DNA of 64,000 bases from Atopostipes sp963558565 (GTDB taxonomy: Bacteria > Bacillota > Bacilli > Lactobacillales > Carnobacteriaceae_A). The translations under genes were made by a program, and so were the position numbers. The notes beneath the pieces were generated by a model, which saw nothing but the letters and a program-made list of their open reading frames with translations, searched no databases and was not told where the DNA came from. The stretch spans positions 124,001 through 188,000 of the forward strand of contig CAUWGX010000004.1 in assembly GCA_963558565.1 (NCBI GenBank), given 5' to 3'. Positions 26,725 through 33,921 of the stretch are shown piece after piece (the stretch's first letter is position 1; every line of letters starts with the position of its first letter).

Positions 26725-26949
26725 ATCGATCATGAACGACTGCAAGAAACGATTAATGCGAGTGGTTATAATTACACAATGATAGCGGAACGTAGTAACA
26801 TTTCTCGGAACACTGTCTACAATATTATGTACGGAGTGACGGACCCGAGTCATTATGTGATGAACAGCTTGGCCCTCACTTTAGAATTAGCCGGCGAAGA
26901 ATTTATCGCAATCTTTTTTCCGGATTTGAGAATGGAAAAGACGCAATAA
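26725..26949 (+). CDS. Small phage-type helix-turn-helix protein
   Basis: A protein of about 74 residues that is nearly all helix-turn-helix: ETINASGYNYTMIAERSNISRNTVYNIMYGVTDPSHYVMNSLALTLELAGEEF. This is a Cro/CI-like DNA-binding fold. The start is odd. AGGAGG is at 26711-26716; a GTG at 26716 overlaps it and cannot use it, while an ATC codon at 26725 lies at ideal spacing, and no in-frame ATG is available. A non-standard start is possible. It heads the cassette that contains the DnaD-like, sigma and lysis genes and is followed by a terminator, so it may be its regulator. Confidence 0.65.
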   Translation: MDHERLQETINASGYNYTMIAERSNISRNTVYNIMYGVTDPSHYVMNSLALTLELAGEEFIAIFFPDLRMEKTQ

Positions 26950-26977
26950 AACTCTCTTAAGAAAAGAGTGTTTTTAT
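26949..26977 (+). terminator. Weak terminator after the HTH gene
   Basis: ACTCT and AGAGT around CTTAAGAAA, with flanking AAA and GTTTTTATTTTT. The stem is short but the T tract is strong. Confidence 0.6.
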
Positions 26978-27054
26978 TTTTGTCAAAATGAAAGCGGTAA
27001 CGATCGAGCTAAGTTTTATAACTGAAGTGAAACAAGCATTCCAAGGAGGTAGAA

Positions 27055-27969
27055 ATGGTTAAACGAATTGTAGATACAGCTTTTTGGACCGATATGCAGG
27101 TGATCGACAATTATTCCGTCGAGGACAAATTTTTTTATCTTTATTTATTGACGAATGATAAATCGACGCAACTAGGCATTTATTCATTACCGAAGAAGGT
27201 GATGAGCTTTGAAACAGGCTTTACCACCGATGTCATTCAAGTATTGTTAGAACGTTTCGCTGAAACTTATAATAAAATTCGCTACAGCGAAGAAACCCAA
27301 GAAGTGACAATCTTAGAAAGTTTGCAGTTTAGCGTTTTGACTGGCGGCAAACCGGTTCAAGATCTTTTGGAACGTGAAATTTCTAGGGTCAAAGATGGCC
27401 AGTTAATTCTTGCGACTTATGAAAGCATGCAAAGTTATTGGCAACTGTCAAAAAGAAAATTCGACCACACAATTATGCGACTTTTTGAAAAAGAACTGAC
27501 GACCCGACAAATCACTTTCCCTGCCACCAAGACACAAAAACAGAATCAAAATCAAAAACAAAGTCATTATCAAATTCATAATCAGAGTCACAATCATAAT
27601 CATAATCAAGAATCGTCCCCGACGAGTCGTCCACCGGCCAAAATAGATGTCGCGGAGAAGACGATTGTTAAACGCTATCTGCGCGTTATTCAAGAGGCGA
27701 GTCCGCATGTAAAAAGACAGATTACATACCAAAATATTTTAGAAGTCTTTTACGAAGAGTTGATTGGACGAGTGAGTCCGGAAGTTAAAGTACGGTTGGA
27801 GCAATGGGAGGTGGACTATCCAAAATCCTTTATTTTAGAAGCTTTGCATCGTTCGATCAAAGCACAAAAACCGATTGCTTATGCGGCTTCCATTATCGAA
27901 CAATGGACTGAACAAGGGGTGATGACTTACCAAGATATTATTAAGGAAGACCGTGCTTTTTCAGGATGA
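27055..27969 (+). CDS. DnaD-domain replication-type protein
   Basis: A 304-residue protein started by ATG after AAGGAGG. The N-terminal 130 residues begin KRIVDTAFWTDMQVIDNYSVEDKFFYLYLLT, the winged-helix start of phage and plasmid DnaD-like replisome organisers. A low-complexity linker of about residues 162-190 is rich in Gln, Asn and His. The C-terminal 75 residues (LEQWEVDYPKSFILEALHRSI through IAYAASIIEQW) match a DnaD/DnaB_2 domain, which remodels DNA and recruits helicase. No DnaC or helicase gene lies beside it. It overlaps the sigma-factor gene by a few bases, so the two are translationally coupled. Confidence 0.8.
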   Translation: MVKRIVDTAFWTDMQVIDNYSVEDKFFYLYLLTNDKSTQLGIYSLPKKVMSFETGFTTDVIQVLLERFAETYNKIRYSEETQEVTILESLQFSVLTGGKPVQDLLEREISRVKDGQLILATYESMQSYWQLSKRKFDHTIMRLFEKELTTRQITFPATKTQKQNQNQKQSHYQIHNQSHNHNHNQESSPTSRPPAKIDVAEKTIVKRYLRVIQEASPHVKRQITYQNILEVFYEELIGRVSPEVKVRLEQWEVDYPKSFILEALHRSIKAQKPIAYAASIIEQWTEQGVMTYQDIIKEDRAFSG

Positions 27970-27983
27970 CATCACTAATGAAC

Positions 27984-28550
27984 GAAGAGAGGAGGCAGCT
28001 TTTGAAAGAAGAGCCAGAAGACTTAAATGCTTTGTTGCGGCAATTTGAAGCGTTGATCCACAAGACGATGAGCCGGTTGAATATCCCGCAGAACAATATG
28101 TTTTACGAAGATTTTACGCAAGAACTCTCACTGGAACTGATTGAAATTTACCAGAATTTTGAAGGGGAGCCATTAACATCGGAGATCGATCGCTATAAGT
28201 TTACGGCATATGCGGGGCGAGGGTTGTATTGGCATGGGTTGAATTTATTGCGTCAGGAGCAGCTCGATACTTTTTACGCGACCGATGAGGAAGAGCTGGA
28301 CTGGTTACAAGAACAAGGAGAGGACGCTCCAGAACCTTTTGCGACGTCGGTTTATATTGAGGACTTTTTAAAACAAGCCCAAGTGCGCTTGTCGACAGCC
28401 GATTATCAATTACTTCTTTATTTGATGGAAGAAAAATACACAATGCAGGAACTAGCGGAATTGATAGGCGTCAGTCGCGATACGATCTACCAGCGCCGGA
28501 AGAAAATACAAGGGCGACTCAAGGATATCAAGGAATGTTTAATGCATTAG
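27984..28550 (+). CDS. ComX/SigH-like sigma-70 family factor
   Basis: About 188 residues, with start codons possible at 27966 (TTG-type) and 27978/27984; GAGAGGAGG precedes several candidates, so the exact start is uncertain. The N-terminal half contains a region 2-like stretch (YEDFTQELSLELIEIYQNFEG), and the C-terminal half a region 4 helix-turn-helix (LSTADYQLLLYLMEEKYTMQELAELIGVSRDTIYQRRKKIQ). Such factors resemble the competence sigma ComX and phage late-gene activators. It directly precedes DUF1659/DUF2922 genes and a holin-endolysin pair, which it may switch on. A palindrome at 28586 lies before the next gene. Confidence 0.75.
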   Translation, partial: EERRQLLKEEPEDLNALLRQFEALIHKTMSRLNIPQNNMFYEDFTQELSLELIEIYQNFEGEPLTSEIDRYKFTAYAGRGLYWHGLNLLRQEQLDTFYATDEEELDWLQEQGEDAPEPFATSVYIEDFLKQAQVRLSTADYQLLLYLMEEKYTMQELAELIGVSRDTIYQRRKKIQGRLKDIKECLMH

Positions 28551-28585
28551 ACAGACAGTCGGGTCGATTTCTGTGTTGTTAGTAG

Positions 28586-28601
28586 TGTAATAGCTATTAC
28601 A
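28586..28601. promoter_or_regulatory. Perfect 16-bp palindrome upstream of the DUF1659-like gene
   Basis: TGTAATAGCTATTACA is fully self-complementary and lies 5 nt before AAAGGAGG. It could be an operator for the small HTH protein or part of a promoter used by the cassette's sigma factor. Confidence 0.5.
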
Positions 28602-28620
28602 AAACAAAGGAGGAAACCAC

Positions 28621-28824
28621 ATGATAAAAGTTTTTGAGAATGCGCGAGTGCAGTTCGGCATTTACGATGAAGAAACGGATGAAACAAACAACTTTTCTTT
28701 AGGGAATCTCATCGAAGATGCGGATGAGGAACGAATCAGTGAGATTTATGAGGCACTAGATACACTCGTTGATGGTCAAATTGATTTCGCAAAAGTCACC
28801 CAAACCCACCGTATGATGGTTTAA
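28621..28824 (+). CDS. DUF1659-like small protein
   Basis: A 67-residue acidic protein with strong AAAGGAGG site. Its position next to a DUF2922 gene and its pattern (SLGNLIEDADEERISEIYEALDTLVDGQI, then VTQTHRMMV) fit the DUF1659 family, which usually travels with DUF2922 in Firmicutes, although the match is weak by eye. Function is unknown in all members. Confidence 0.6.
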   Translation: MIKVFENARVQFGIYDEETDETNNFSLGNLIEDADEERISEIYEALDTLVDGQIDFAKVTQTHRMMV

Positions 28825-28841
28825 GAAGGAGGAAAAAATAG

Positions 28842-29081
28842 ATGAATGAAACATATAATTTAGAGTTGTTGTTTGAAAACGAAGAAGGGAAGAGTCGAAA
28901 GATTACCTTGCGTCATGCGCTGAATGACTTGACGGAAGAGGAAGTCTTACCAGCAATGCAAGTGATTGTCGATAGTGATGTCTTCGATGATGACGGCTTG
29001 GACCGTTATGCCGCTGTATCGGGTGCGCGTTACGTCCGTACAACGATTGAAGATCTTTTCGAAGCAGATGAAGAACAATAA
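28842..29081 (+). CDS. DUF2922 family small protein
   Basis: A 79-residue protein with the DUF2922 pattern: YNLELLFENEEGKSRKITLRHAL, then LTEEEVLPAMQVIVDSDVF and a final SGARYVRTTIEDLFE. AAGAAGGAGG precedes the ATG. It follows the DUF1659-like gene by 17 bp. The family has no established role; frequent linkage to sigma factors and holins suggests a part in a phage-derived regulon. Confidence 0.75.
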   Translation: MNETYNLELLFENEEGKSRKITLRHALNDLTEEEVLPAMQVIVDSDVFDDDGLDRYAAVSGARYVRTTIEDLFEADEEQ

Positions 29082-29115
29082 TCGCATAAGATTTTAGGCT
29101 CTTAAGTGAGTCACT

Positions 29116-29153
29116 AAGCCCTCGCTTAAATCAAAGTGGGGGCTTATTTTTAT
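29116..29153 (+). terminator. Internal terminator before the lysis genes
   Basis: AAGCCCTCGCTT pairs with AAGTGGGGGCTT (two G-U pairs) around a 6-nt loop, followed by ATTTTTAT. It splits the DUF2922 gene from the lysis genes, so the latter depend on read-through, antitermination or a promoter of their own. Confidence 0.75.
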
Positions 29154-29174
29154 GAAGAAAGGAGTTGGGTATCG

Positions 29175-29402
29175 ATGGGTATCATTGAAATCGGCGGGAT
29201 TGCAAGTGGCTTGGTCGCAGTCATTACTTTAATCAGCAAGATTATTAAATTAATTACGACGATTCAGTCTCTGATCAATCGCCTGGATCAATTACAAAAA
29301 GATATGACAACGACGAAGGAGCTCTGGGAAGAAACGTCTGAAAGAATCGTCTCTTTAGACCAGCGCTTACGTTTAATTGAATATGAACTAGCGATTGTTT
29401 AG
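29175..29402 (+). CDS. Small membrane protein with coiled coil
   Basis: A 75-residue protein. The preferred start is the ATG at 29175 with GGAG upstream; the frame also extends back into the terminator, which cannot be right. One hydrophobic segment (GGIASGLVAVITLISKIIKLI) is followed by a heptad-like helix to the end. The architecture recalls XhlA-type phage hemolysin/lysis accessory proteins, with reversed order of elements. It ends a few bases before the holin start. Confidence 0.6.
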   Translation: MGIIEIGGIASGLVAVITLISKIIKLITTIQSLINRLDQLQKDMTTTKELWEETSERIVSLDQRLRLIEYELAIV

Positions 29403-29415
29403 GAAGGAGCAGGAG

Positions 29416-29661
29416 ATGAAATTAAAAAATGAAACGTATGACGTGGGGAAGTGGTTGGTACTCATTTTCTTACCAGCCTTAGCAGTGTTACTCGGCGGTT
29501 TAGGCGACTTATACGGCTGGACAAACACAGCAACGATTGTGACGACGGTGAACTTAGTGACCATTTTCTTAGGTTCCGTCTTACAAATTTCATCGAGTAA
29601 GTTTCATGGCGAAAAAGAAAGCGGAGGAGGTGAGAGGGATGAAACAGAAAATACTCAATAG
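29416..29661 (+). CDS. Phage holin, Dp-1 type
   Basis: An 81-residue protein with two membrane segments. The ATG at 29416 has AGGAG close by. LKNETYDVGKWLVLIFLPALAVLLGGLGDLYGW, NTATIVTTVNLVTIFLGSVLQIS and a charged tail are characteristic of the Dp-1-like holins of Gram-positive phages. Holins make lethal membrane lesions at a timed moment and give endolysins access to the cell wall. The endolysin start overlaps the end of this gene. Confidence 0.8.
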   Translation: MKLKNETYDVGKWLVLIFLPALAVLLGGLGDLYGWTNTATIVTTVNLVTIFLGSVLQISSSKFHGEKESGGGERDETENTQ

Positions 29662-30391
29662 TGCGCGTTCATACTTAGGCACGCGGCAAGGAGATAATCG
29701 ACATAAGGCCTTGATTGATCAATACAATACGGTAAAGCCCCTTCCTGTCGGTTATCCGGTGAAGTATACCGATGACTGGTGTGCCGCTTTTGTGACCGTT
29801 GTTGGGGATATCGCTGGCGCTGCTAAATATATCGGCCGAGAATGTGGTGTCCAACGGTTTAAAGCTATTTTTAAAAAGAAAGACATCTGGCAAGGACTCG
29901 TTAAACCCGCTTCAGGAGACGTTGTAGTTTTTGATTGGCAAAAGAACGGCTGGGCAGATCATATTGGCTTTGTCGAAAAAGTAGAGGGAAACACCATCAC
30001 AACGATTGAAGGCAATACATCGAAGCAAGTGGCCAGAAGAACCTATCCTTGGAATGATTGGCGGATCGCTGGCTACGCTCGTCCTAAATATCCTCATAAA
30101 CAGACCGCCAGTCAATCTATCCGAGAGCTTGCGAATGCAGTGATTCGTGGTGATTGGGGCGATGGTGACGAGCGGCTAACGCGTTTGAATAATGCAGGAT
30201 ATGACGCTGGAGCGGTCCAGCAGGAAGTGAACCGACTGCTTCAGGGAAGTAGCCACCGCAAATCGAATGAAACGATCGCTCAAGAAGTGATCCAAGGAAA
30301 ATGGGCCGATGGCGATAAACGAAAGGACTTATTGACAGAGGCAGATTATGACTATGAAGAAGTGCAGAAAATTGTAAACCAATTGATGTAG
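29639..30391 (+). CDS. CHAP-type endolysin with two CW_7 repeats
   Basis: A 250-residue peptidoglycan hydrolase. GGAGGTGAG sets the ATG at 29639, which overlaps the holin gene. Residues 1-150 form a CHAP/NlpC-like domain with catalytic Cys48 in TDDWCAAFV, His108 in WADHIGF and a following EGN. Residues of about 160-200 and 209-249 are two CW_7 (Cpl-7) repeats: ELANAVIRGDWGDGDERLT..AGYDAGAVQQEVNRLL and IAQEVIQGKWADGDKRKDLL..YDYEEVQKIVNQLM. These bind wall muropeptides. There is no signal peptide, so release depends on the holin, as for a phage lysin. Confidence 0.88.
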   Translation: MKQKILNSARSYLGTRQGDNRHKALIDQYNTVKPLPVGYPVKYTDDWCAAFVTVVGDIAGAAKYIGRECGVQRFKAIFKKKDIWQGLVKPASGDVVVFDWQKNGWADHIGFVEKVEGNTITTIEGNTSKQVARRTYPWNDWRIAGYARPKYPHKQTASQSIRELANAVIRGDWGDGDERLTRLNNAGYDAGAVQQEVNRLLQGSSHRKSNETIAQEVIQGKWADGDKRKDLLTEADYDYEEVQKIVNQLM

Positions 30392-30425
30392 GAAGCTATG
30401 CCGTAAGAAGATCGTGATAAAAAAG

Positions 30426-30475
30426 AAAAGCAGCTACAAGCGGGGAGAAATTCGCAGCTTGAGCTGCTTTTTTTG
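30426..30475 (+). terminator. Terminator after the endolysin gene
   Basis: AAGCAGCT pairs with AGCTGCTT, with extra internal pairing AAGC/GCTT, and seven T follow. Confidence 0.88.
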
Positions 30476-30526
30476 TGTGTTCAATCAACATGATTGTATT
30501 TCTAAAATGAAAAAAAGGGGGCTTGA

Positions 30527-30652
30527 TGAAACGTAATCGATATTCGTTTCGATAAGCGCACTTCTCGGTAAAACGAATTTAGGTTTCGCTTCGATGAACT
30601 GATTCCTTAGTAAAACGAATTCCAGTTACGTTTCGCCAAGAGTGGTTGGGCA
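30527..30652. repeat. Three-copy degenerate 42-bp tandem repeat
   Basis: Units at 30527-30568, 30569-30610 and 30611-30652. Each begins with TRAAACG(A/T)AAT-like sequence and has (A/G)TTNCG(C/T)TTCG in the middle. Copies 2 and 3 both start TAAAACGAATT. Each unit also contains a short inverted pair AAACGAA / TTCGTTTCG. They may be a binding array or decayed minisatellite. Confidence 0.6.
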
Positions 30653-30864
30653 TGTGAGAAGAGGCCGTTTTGTTACTATACTAAATAAAAAATATTTTTG
30701 TAACAGGGATCAATGTTATAATTGTTAACAGAGACTATTTAAATCCCAGAAAAAGGAGCATGGATCTTTCAAAGAGGATATAGAATGTAAAAAAATAGGT
30801 TGAACATTTGATAAAAAATATGTGCAGCTATAAATGCTATGAAAAATAAAGTAGGTGAATAACA

Positions 30865-31554
30865 ATGGATTTCAAAAATATATTTGAAAAATATCATTTA
30901 ACGCATACGGAGCAAAATGTTTTAGAATATTTGCTTGATAACATGGACCGAGAATTGACTATTCGTAATTTAGCGGATGAGACACACGTTTCGACCGCTT
31001 TAATCAGTAAAATGGCAAAGAAAATGAGTTTATCTGGGTATACGGAAATGCTATATTACATACGGCAAACGAAACAAAATTATGAAAAGTTGCAACAAAG
31101 TGATATGGTCAAACAACATGGGGATGCTTTTTTAGAAATTTTAAAAGAGTATCAAGAAAAGCTTATTACAGTAGTAGGGATTGGATATTCTCATAATATC
31201 GCAAACTACATGGCTGATTATTTTAATTTATATGGCTTTCGTTCAACGTCTAATTTTCATCATCAATTTTTACGAGAATCATTGAGTAAAGAACTATTAA
31301 TAATATTTATATCAAATTCAGGAAATACAAAAGAGCTATGTGACTATGCGAAAGAAGCTTCTGAAAAGGGTGTAGAGTATGTATTAATTACTGGTAATCC
31401 AAATTCAGAAATGCAATATGAGGCTCGTTATACTATCTGTACCAATGATTATTATGTGTTTAGATATACAGAGTATAAGCCTCAACTGTTTTTCGGAAAT
31501 ACCTTAAATCTATTTGAAAGTCTTATGGCCTATTCTCTTCAGAACCTGCAGTAA
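30865..31554 (+). CDS. RpiR-family transcriptional regulator
   Basis: A 229-residue protein with an N-terminal helix-turn-helix of the RpiR type (LTIRNLADETHVSTALISKMAKKMSLSGYTEM) and a C-terminal SIS phosphosugar-binding domain (VVGIGYSHNIANYMADYF, LIIFISNSGNTKELCDYA). It is shorter than many RpiR proteins (250-290). It precedes an MFS transporter, nucleoside hydrolase and ribokinase, so the ligand may be ribose 5-phosphate or another phosphopentose. A strong terminator follows, so it is a separate transcript. Confidence 0.85.
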   Translation: MDFKNIFEKYHLTHTEQNVLEYLLDNMDRELTIRNLADETHVSTALISKMAKKMSLSGYTEMLYYIRQTKQNYEKLQQSDMVKQHGDAFLEILKEYQEKLITVVGIGYSHNIANYMADYFNLYGFRSTSNFHHQFLRESLSKELLIIFISNSGNTKELCDYAKEASEKGVEYVLITGNPNSEMQYEARYTICTNDYYVFRYTEYKPQLFFGNTLNLFESLMAYSLQNLQ

Positions 31555-31565
31555 TTTTTCAGATT

Positions 31566-31613
31566 AAACAGATAGAAGTTATAGGGCTTAATTCAGTCTT
31601 CTATCTGTTTTTT
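31566..31613 (+). terminator. Terminator after the RpiR gene
   Basis: AAACAGATAGAAG and CTTCTATCTGTTT pair perfectly over 13 bp, ending in six T. Confidence 0.93.
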
Positions 31614-31624
31614 ATGGTGTTACT

Positions 31625-31647
31625 TTGTTTACAATTTGAGTAAACAA
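31625..31647. promoter_or_regulatory. Palindromic operator upstream of the MFS operon
   Basis: TTGTTTAC-N7-GTAAACAA has perfect 8-bp arms. It lies about 73 bp before the start point predicted from TATAAT at 31697-31702, a position typical for an activator site. The adjacent RpiR regulator is the likely ligand-responsive binder. Confidence 0.6.
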
Positions 31648-31696
31648 GTTAAGTAATGGCAAAAAACGTCTAATTTTTTATTTTTATATGCTAATC

Positions 31697-31723
31697 TATA
31701 ATTACAAAAGAAAAGCGCTTTCT
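31697..31723 (+). promoter_or_regulatory. -10 box and AAAGCGCTTT element
   Basis: TATAAT at 31697-31702 has no good -35 box. AGAAAAGCGCTTTCT at 31709-31723, symmetric around GCGC, covers the predicted start of transcription and resembles a degenerate cre. Similar AAAGCGC elements occur in two other leaders of this window. Confidence 0.5.
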
Positions 31724-31748
31724 AAATAAAGTTTAAGGAGAATGACAT

Positions 31749-32927
31749 TTGGAAAAAGAAATGAAACCGATGAATAAGTTTGCACTGCTGTCAATATCTT
31801 TTTTGTTGACAACAGCATACGCGATCAACCCGGGAATCCCTCAGATGATGGAGCACTTTCCGAATCAAACAGAAGCACAGATACAGATATTAGCGACAGT
31901 TCCAGCCTTTTCTGTCATGATTATAGTGTTGCTGAGTAACGAAGTGACTAAATTAATCGGGAATAAACGTACGGTACAATTAGGATTATTGTTAGCTGGG
32001 ATATTTGGTCCTTTGCCCGTGTTTTTAAATAATTATTATATGATCTTAGTTTCTAGAGTATTATTAGGCGTTGGATTTGGATTAATTAATTCATTAGCTG
32101 TTAGTTTAATCAGTTATTTCTTTTCAGGAACAGAAGAAGCCTCGATGATGGGGCTACGAAGTGCATCAGAAAGTATTGGCCAGTCCTTGCTGACATTATT
32201 TGCAGGCTATTTAATTTCTTGGGGCGGATGGAGATATTCATTTTTAGTCTATTTGATAGCGATTCCAATTCTTATTCTGTTTACGATCTATGTACCTAAA
32301 GTTGATGGAGATGATGAGGAAGAAGAGGGAAGTAAAGAGACCTCTAAGTCTAAGTTAAACACCAGCGTGATTTTTTATGCAATAGCTTTATTTATAGTCG
32401 TTGGTTCTTACGTCGGAATTCGTGTTCGTATTCCATTGATTATGGAACAGAGAGGTTTAGGGACTGAAGTAGCTTCCAGTCAAATATTAAGTATGATCCC
32501 ATTCTTAGGGTTAATTATTGGAATTATCTTTGGAAAAGTTTATGCGTTATTAAGAAAATACTTACTCATGACCGGAGCAGTTTTAATGGCTATAGGTTAT
32601 CTTGTTATTGGTTTAGCTACTTCTTATTGGCTCGTATTTTTAGGAGGATTTATCGTAGGAGTAGGTTACCCATTAATTATTAGTGGTACGTTTACTTTTG
32701 TTTCTACCTTTGCTCCGGATGGATCGGAAACTTTTGCAACATCGATTATTTTATTTGGGATCAATATGGGGTCGTTTTTATCCCCCTACCTATTACAATG
32801 GATTGATACTCTTACAAACAGTACCAGTTTAATTACACCATTTTATGTTTATGCAGTATTATTAATTATCTTTGGAATACTTAGCTATATCAACCTTCGA
32901 AGAGTAGAGAATAATCAATTAAATTAA
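31749..32927 (+). CDS. Major facilitator superfamily transporter
   Basis: A 392-residue membrane protein with about twelve hydrophobic segments and a central charged loop (DGDDEEEEGSKE). The typical MFS loop 2-3 motif is present as GNKRTVQLGLLLAG. The TTG start is 8 nt after AAGGAG. It opens an operon with a nucleoside hydrolase and ribokinase, so it may import nucleosides or ribose-containing compounds, although its sequence is that of a general drug/solute transporter and the substrate cannot be inferred from it alone. Confidence 0.82.
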   Translation: MEKEMKPMNKFALLSISFLLTTAYAINPGIPQMMEHFPNQTEAQIQILATVPAFSVMIIVLLSNEVTKLIGNKRTVQLGLLLAGIFGPLPVFLNNYYMILVSRVLLGVGFGLINSLAVSLISYFFSGTEEASMMGLRSASESIGQSLLTLFAGYLISWGGWRYSFLVYLIAIPILILFTIYVPKVDGDDEEEEGSKETSKSKLNTSVIFYAIALFIVVGSYVGIRVRIPLIMEQRGLGTEVASSQILSMIPFLGLIIGIIFGKVYALLRKYLLMTGAVLMAIGYLVIGLATSYWLVFLGGFIVGVGYPLIISGTFTFVSTFAPDGSETFATSIILFGINMGSFLSPYLLQWIDTLTNSTSLITPFYVYAVLLIIFGILSYINLRRVENNQLN

Positions 32928-32952
32928 AAAATAAATAAAAGGAGAAACAGAA

Positions 32953-33858
32953 ATGATACCTATAATTTTAGATACTGATCCAGGAATTGATGATGCAGCA
33001 GCAATAGCTTTGGCCCTTAAGCATCCAGAAATCGATGTCAAACTCATCACTACGATGGTTGGAAACGTGGATGTTAATAAGACTACCGACAATGCTTTAA
33101 GATTAGTTGAGTTCTTTGATTCAGACGTTCCTGTGGCTAAAGGCGCAGCAGAACCACTGATACGAGAAGTTGAAGACGCTTCATATGCTCATGGCGAGAC
33201 GGGTATGGACGGCTATGATTTTCCTGAAATTACTAGAGAACCTCTTGAAATTCATGCGGTCGAAGCCATGAGAGAAACTTTGGAGCAGTCTGAAGAACCA
33301 CTTACATTGGTGGCCATTGGTGCACTTACAAATGTTGCCTTATTAGTAAAAATGTACCCAGAAGTGTTAAAAAATATTAAAGAAGTTATTTTAATGGGCG
33401 GCGCATTAAGTGGTGGGAATACACAAAGTGCTTCTGAATTTAATATATATGCGGACCCACATGCTGCCAAAATTGTATTCGATTCGGGACTTCCGCTAAC
33501 TATGATTGGATTAGATGTGACAGCCAATACTTTGCTTCAAAAAGAAGTTGTTATGGAGATTAAAGACGCCAATAAGGCAGGGAATATGTTCTATAATATT
33601 TTTAATCACTATCGAGGAGGCAGTATAGAAACAGGTTTGAGAATTCATGATGCTTGTGTGATTTATTATTTACTGCACAGAGACAAAACAGAAACAGAAG
33701 ATTACTATATTGATATCGCAGTAGATGGACCAGCAATGGGAGCGACGGTAGCAGATATTCGAGATGCTTACCATCCTGGGAAAACGAATTGCACAGTCGG
33801 TCTTCAATTTGACGTAGAGCATTTTAATCATTGGTTCCTAGAAGAAATTAAAAAATAA
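32953..33858 (+). CDS. Inosine-uridine-type nucleoside hydrolase
   Basis: A 301-residue N-ribohydrolase that cleaves nucleosides into base and ribose. The calcium-binding signature DTDPGIDDAAAI is at residues 6-17, and the family motifs VAIGALTNVALL, ILMGGAL, EFNIYADPHAA and RIHDACV are all present. It is cytoplasmic. A terminator lies between it and the ribokinase gene, which suggests that ribokinase is expressed at a lower level than the hydrolase. Confidence 0.92.
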   Translation: MIPIILDTDPGIDDAAAIALALKHPEIDVKLITTMVGNVDVNKTTDNALRLVEFFDSDVPVAKGAAEPLIREVEDASYAHGETGMDGYDFPEITREPLEIHAVEAMRETLEQSEEPLTLVAIGALTNVALLVKMYPEVLKNIKEVILMGGALSGGNTQSASEFNIYADPHAAKIVFDSGLPLTMIGLDVTANTLLQKEVVMEIKDANKAGNMFYNIFNHYRGGSIETGLRIHDACVIYYLLHRDKTETEDYYIDIAVDGPAMGATVADIRDAYHPGKTNCTVGLQFDVEHFNHWFLEEIKK

Positions 33859-33871
33859 GTCGTTAAATATG

Positions 33872-33906
33872 ACCAGACCTCTTGTTTTCAAAGAGGTCTG
33901 ATTTTT
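33872..33906 (+). terminator. Terminator between nucleoside hydrolase and ribokinase
   Basis: CAGACCTCTT and AAGAGGTCTG pair perfectly around GTTTTCA, followed by ATTTTT. As it is only some 15 bp from the next start codon, it probably acts as an attenuator. Confidence 0.85.
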
Positions 33907-33921
33907 AGAGGAGTGAGATTT

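Larger units (their letters stand above)
30392..30864. other. Intergenic region with terminator and tandem repeat
   Basis: About 470 bp. It holds the endolysin terminator and a three-copy degenerate repeat (separate entries), then AT-rich sequence that should include the promoter of the RpiR regulator. No gene is apparent. Confidence 0.6.

Noticed and set aside
26716..30391. Intact or partial prophage
   Set aside because: Only replication-like, regulatory and lysis genes are present. No integrase, attachment-site duplication, packaging or structural gene was found on either side.
30527..30652. CRISPR array
   Set aside because: The three units are contiguous and degenerate, with no distinct spacers and no cas genes nearby.
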